From the NCBI GenBank assembly GCA_900473185.1, contig UCKU01000015.1, positions 238,710-302,709 of the forward strand: 64,000 nt of DNA, read 5' to 3'. Position 1 is the first letter of the stretch. Every line of letters begins with the position of its first letter. The DNA is from Hyphomicrobiales bacterium. Lineage in GTDB: Bacteria > Pseudomonadota > Alphaproteobacteria > Rhizobiales > Rhizobiaceae. A program made the position numbers and the translations under genes. The notes under the pieces are model-generated. The model worked only from the letters and a program-made list of their open reading frames with translations, was not told where the DNA came from and made no database searches. This document shows positions 61,464 to 64,000 of the stretch, piece after piece.

Positions 61464-62675
61464 ATGGCTCTCAGCGGCAAACGCATCCTCCTCATCATCT
61501 CGGGCGGCATCGCCGCCTACAAGAGCCTCGATCTTATCCGACGCCTGCGGGAACGCGGCGCTTCCGTGCGGCCGATCATGACGAAGGGTTCGCAGGAATT
61601 CGTGACCTCGCTTGCCGTCGGCGCGCTCGCGGCCGACCATGTCTTCACCGATCTCTTTTCGCGGCAGGACGAGCAGGATGTCGGCCATATCCGGCTCGCG
61701 CGCGACTGCGATCTGGTGCTGATCGCGCCTGCAACCGCCGATCTCATGGCGAAGATGGCGCATGGGCTTGCCGATGACCTCGCTTCCACGGTGCTGCTCG
61801 CCACCGACCGGCCGGTGCTTGCCGCCCCTGCCATGAACCCGAAAATGTGGGCGCATCCGGCGACGAAACGCAATATCGAGACATTGCGGCGCGACGGCAT
61901 CCGCTTCATCGGTCCTGTCGCCGGCGAGATGGCGGAAAGCCGGGAGACCGGTACGGGCCGTATGGCTGAACCGCTGGAAATCGTCGCGGCAGCCGACGCC
62001 CTGCTCGATGATGGTCCGAAACCGCTTGCCGGCAAAAAGGCGATCGTCACCTCAGGTCCGACGCATGAGCCGATCGATCCGGTGCGCTATATCGCCAACC
62101 GCTCTTCCGGCCGCCAGGGCCATGCCATTGCCGCAGCGCTGGCGCGGCTCGGCGCGGATGTGACGCTGGTGTCCGGCCCGGTAACCATTCCTGATCCTAC
62201 CGGCGTCAGGATGGTGCATGTCGAGCGAGCCGAAGAGATGCGCGATGCCGTGCTCGCTGCCCTTCCCGCCGATGTCGCGGTCATGGTGGCTGCGGTCGCC
62301 GACTGGCGGGTGGCTTCGGCCGCCGACCAGAAGCTCAAGAAACATCCGGGCGAATCCATTCCGACGCTGGCGCTAACGGAGAACCCGGATATTCTCAAGA
62401 CCGTCGGCCATCACACGACGCGTCCTAAACTGGTGATCGGCTTTGCGGCAGAGACACAGGATGTCGAGGCCAATGCCAAGCTGAAGCTGGAGCGCAAGGG
62501 TGCTGACGTGATCGTCGCCAATGACGTATCGCCTTCAACCGGCATCATGGGGGGCACGCGCAACAGCGTAAAACTCATCAGCCGCGACGGCATCGAGCAG
62601 TGGCCCGATCTTTCCAAGGACGAGGTGGCGGATTGGCTGGCGGCGCTCATCGCCGAACGACTTAAGCAGGAATAG
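61464..62675 (+). CDS. coaBC: Phosphopantothenoylcysteine decarboxylase/synthetase CoaBC
   Basis: 403-residue bifunctional coenzyme A synthesis protein. The N-terminal CoaC flavoprotein has ISGGIAAYKSLDLIRRL, DLVLIAPATADLMAKMAHGLADDL and the PAMNPKMW motif. The C-terminal CoaB has TSGPTHEPIDPVRYIANRSSGRQGHAIA, AAVADWRV and KLKK. Its last 14 bases overlap the end of a convergent glutamine amidotransferase gene. Confidence 0.96.
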   Translation: MALSGKRILLIISGGIAAYKSLDLIRRLRERGASVRPIMTKGSQEFVTSLAVGALAADHVFTDLFSRQDEQDVGHIRLARDCDLVLIAPATADLMAKMAHGLADDLASTVLLATDRPVLAAPAMNPKMWAHPATKRNIETLRRDGIRFIGPVAGEMAESRETGTGRMAEPLEIVAAADALLDDGPKPLAGKKAIVTSGPTHEPIDPVRYIANRSSGRQGHAIAAALARLGADVTLVSGPVTIPDPTGVRMVHVERAEEMRDAVLAALPADVAVMVAAVADWRVASAADQKLKKHPGESIPTLALTENPDILKTVGHHTTRPKLVIGFAAETQDVEANAKLKLERKGADVIVANDVSPSTGIMGGTRNSVKLISRDGIEQWPDLSKDEVADWLAALIAERLKQE

Positions 62676-63474
62676 AGACAGGCTCTGGCCTTGCGGACGC
62701 GCGCTTTTCAGGCTGGAAAGACGTGATCTCAAGACCATCGGCGCTGACGATCACAGCGCTCCCATCGGGTATTTCCCGCCAGGCATCACCATCATCGTTC
62801 AGCGGCTCGGACACGAGGCAGTAGCCCTTGGCAAGCGGCGAGGCATAGAGTGTCGGCGCCTTGTGGTCGGTGGCATAGCGGACCGCGTAAAGAGACTTGC
62901 CGTCCGAAAAGGCCGCGGTGAAGCGCAGCAGCACGGAGCCCAGAATATTTTCCGCCAGGCCTTCGACGAAGGCGATGGTCTGGGCCACTGCAGCGATCGG
63001 CGCATCCCGGAGGCCGAACTGCAGCGCGAGCAGGAACAGAAGCTCGGAATCCGTCGTGCCACTGCGGGCATTGAAGAGTTCGTCATCCAGCATGGTCTCC
63101 ATCGGCCGACGAAGACGCTCGAAGCCGGAGATCTGGCCGTTATGCATGAAGGACCAGGTTTCGTGCGTGAAGGGATGGCAATTGTCGCGCCGCGTGCCGC
63201 CGCCGGTCGCTGCCCTAACATGGGCGAGGAACAGCGGCGAACGGATCTGCCGCGCCAGGCTCTTCAGATTACAGTCGGACCATGCCGGCAGGATATCGCG
63301 GTAGCGGCCCGGCTCAGGCCGGTCACCATACCAGGCGATGCCGAAACCATCGCCATTCGTCGCCGTCTTCGCACGGGTGGCGCAATGTGATTGCTCGATC
63401 AGGGAATGGGCGGGCGAAGATACCAGCTCCTCCAGATAGAGGGGTTCTCCGCGATAGGCTGCCCAGCGACACAT
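62662..63474 (-). CDS. Class II glutamine amidotransferase (YafJ/EgtC-like)
   Basis: 270-residue Ntn-hydrolase: the catalytic Cys2 is exposed after Met removal (MCRWAAYRGEP), with NGDGFGIAWY, LAHVRAATGG, FMHNGQISGF and GTTDSELLF. Families with this form include YafJ and the ergothioneine-synthesis enzyme EgtC, and sequence alone does not separate them. No egtB or egtD gene is near, so an EgtC role is not supported. It is convergent with coaBC with a 14-bp overlap. Confidence 0.85.
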   Translation of the reverse strand: MCRWAAYRGEPLYLEELVSSPAHSLIEQSHCATRAKTATNGDGFGIAWYGDRPEPGRYRDILPAWSDCNLKSLARQIRSPLFLAHVRAATGGGTRRDNCHPFTHETWSFMHNGQISGFERLRRPMETMLDDELFNARSGTTDSELLFLLALQFGLRDAPIAAVAQTIAFVEGLAENILGSVLLRFTAAFSDGKSLYAVRYATDHKAPTLYASPLAKGYCLVSEPLNDDGDAWREIPDGSAVIVSADGLEITSFQPEKRASARPEPVSIPA

Positions 63475-63718
63475 GCTCTTGCTCCGGCCCGCCGCCTGCT
63501 GCGGCAGGAATGCTGAAAACGTCTTGGATTGTCTGACGCTATGGCTAATAACGGCTTAACAGCTACCCGATTTGCAAGGCGAAGATGACGAATTCTTGAC
63601 GCCGCCCAGGATCACTTTCAGCAAAAGCAATATGGATTTGCGTGATCGCAATGGCGGAAAGTCCGATAATTGAAAGACATAACCGGACACCGGCTAAATT
63701 TAAGGCGTGCGATTTTTT

Positions 63719-63746
63719 CTTGCATCTACGGGGAATCGGCCTAACT
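63719..63746 (+). promoter_or_regulatory. Candidate sigma-70-type promoter for the small ORF
   Basis: CTTGCA (63719-63724), a 16-bp spacer, then CTAACT (63741-63746). This resembles the rhizobial consensus CTTGAC-N17-CTATAT, 39 bp before the start codon. Confidence 0.4.
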
Positions 63747-63784
63747 TTAGATCATTATCAACGTAACGAAAGGAAGGTGATCCA

Positions 63785-63856
63785 ATGTCTAATGAGTTTT
63801 CGGACCTCGTAATGGGCATGGAAGTGGTGATGAAGGCGAGGCAGCCCTCGCACTAA
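63785..63856 (+). CDS. Possible 23-codon small protein or leader peptide
   Basis: The ORF encodes MSNEFSDLVM-GMEVVMKARQPSH. It is preceded by AAGGAAGGTGATCC (63770-63783), nearly a full complement to the 16S rRNA 3' end and better than any other ribosome site in this window. A promoter-like sequence lies upstream and a strong terminator at 63918-63944 follows, so the unit looks like a short self-contained transcript of about 200 nt. The peptide is not recognised. It could instead be an RNA whose regulatory value lies in that site. Confidence 0.45.
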   Translation: MSNEFSDLVMGMEVVMKARQPSH

Positions 63857-63917
63857 AACCCCACCTTCCTAGGATCGCATAAGACGGTCCGGGCCAGTTA
63901 CAGGCCAAACCTCATGG

Positions 63918-63944
63918 AAAGGGTCGCGAAAGCGGCCCTTTTTT
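63918..63944 (+). terminator. Intrinsic terminator after small ORF
   Basis: AAAGGGTCGC / GCGGCCCTTT (63918-63927, 63932-63941) pair with one G-T around a GAAA loop, followed by TTTTTT. Confidence 0.85.
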
Positions 63945-64000
63945 ATTGCTTTCTTTGCCCCGTTGACGCTCGAGCGGAATAGCATTATTCATAAAGTCAT

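Larger units (their letters stand above)
63475..64000. other. Terminal non-coding region apart from the small ORF
   Basis: From 63475 to about 63718 I see no gene; it includes the upstream region of the minus-strand amidotransferase. After 63945 the window ends without another recognisable feature. Confidence 0.5.

Noticed and set aside
62662..63474. EgtC of ergothioneine biosynthesis
   Set aside because: Tempting given the catabolic cluster, but YafJ-like proteins share all visible motifs, and no egtB/egtD partner lies nearby.
1..64000. CRISPR arrays, tRNA/rRNA genes, insertion sequences, prophage
   Set aside because: No direct-repeat array, tRNA-like cloverleaf, transposase or phage protein was recognised anywhere in the window.

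Overview
The window looks like a chromosomal segment of a Rhizobium species (R. leguminosarum/etli/tropici type). The base composition is GC-rich. The gene order olsB-tme-mutS-glnD-murJ, trpS-usp-nfu-tsaB-rimI-fur-olsA-miaB-phoH-ybeY-corC-lnt-praR-metK-trmB, grpE-hrcA-rph-rdgB-hemW and dnaA-rpsT-echA-mutM-ubiE-ubiB is, as I recall it, the conserved rhizobial backbone. Short rhizobial palindromic repeats sit at gene ends. I see no tRNA, rRNA, CRISPR array, insertion sequence or prophage.

Layout. 1-13.4 kb: the 3' part of a hybrid histidine kinase, ornithine-lipid acyltransferase olsB, a VOC protein, malic enzyme, mutS, a small unknown gene, glnD and murJ. 13.4-31.5 kb: a secreted M15 peptidase-like protein, then mostly plus-strand housekeeping genes (trpS, Nfu, tsaB, rimI, a Fur/Mur regulator, olsA, miaB, the RNA-processing pair phoH-ybeY, corC, lnt, the Xre regulator praR, metK, trmB). 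These are followed by a nitrilase-type amidase, a DUF1150 gene next to a small heat-shock gene, a nucleoside hydrolase and grpE. 31.5-46.3 kb: hrcA diverging from rph-VOC-rdgB-hemW, an EamA exporter with a divergent LysR regulator, a saccharopine-dehydrogenase-like gene, dnaA with a long GANTC-rich upstream region, rpsT, then mutM-echA diverging from ubiE-ubiB.

46.4-53.9 kb holds the most interesting locus: a six-gene, partly overlapping operon. It encodes a histidine-ammonia-lyase homologue without the MIO triad, a hydantoinase/allantoinase-type amidohydrolase, an M20 carbamoylase, a DUF917 protein, a TfoX-N protein and a urocanase homologue with alanine in place of the catalytic cysteine. 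Naive annotation would call this histidine utilization. The residue changes and gene set instead match the five-step ergothioneine breakdown route: ergothionase, thiourocanate hydratase, thiohydantoin desulfurase, hydantoinase, then N-carbamoyl-glutamate hydrolase yielding glutamate.

53.9-64 kb is accessory metabolism: a GFA protein, an MFS exporter with a divergent LysR gene, and a second LysR gene diverging from two SDR oxidoreductases. These are followed by an NmrA-like protein, a second EamA transporter, coaBC, a class II glutamine amidotransferase and a possible 23-codon small ORF with an extended ribosome binding site.

Regulatory highlights are a ROSE-type RNA thermometer on the small heat-shock mRNA, a 22-bp palindrome before metK, GANTC sites and a 16-bp palindrome before dnaA, and several clear intrinsic terminators.
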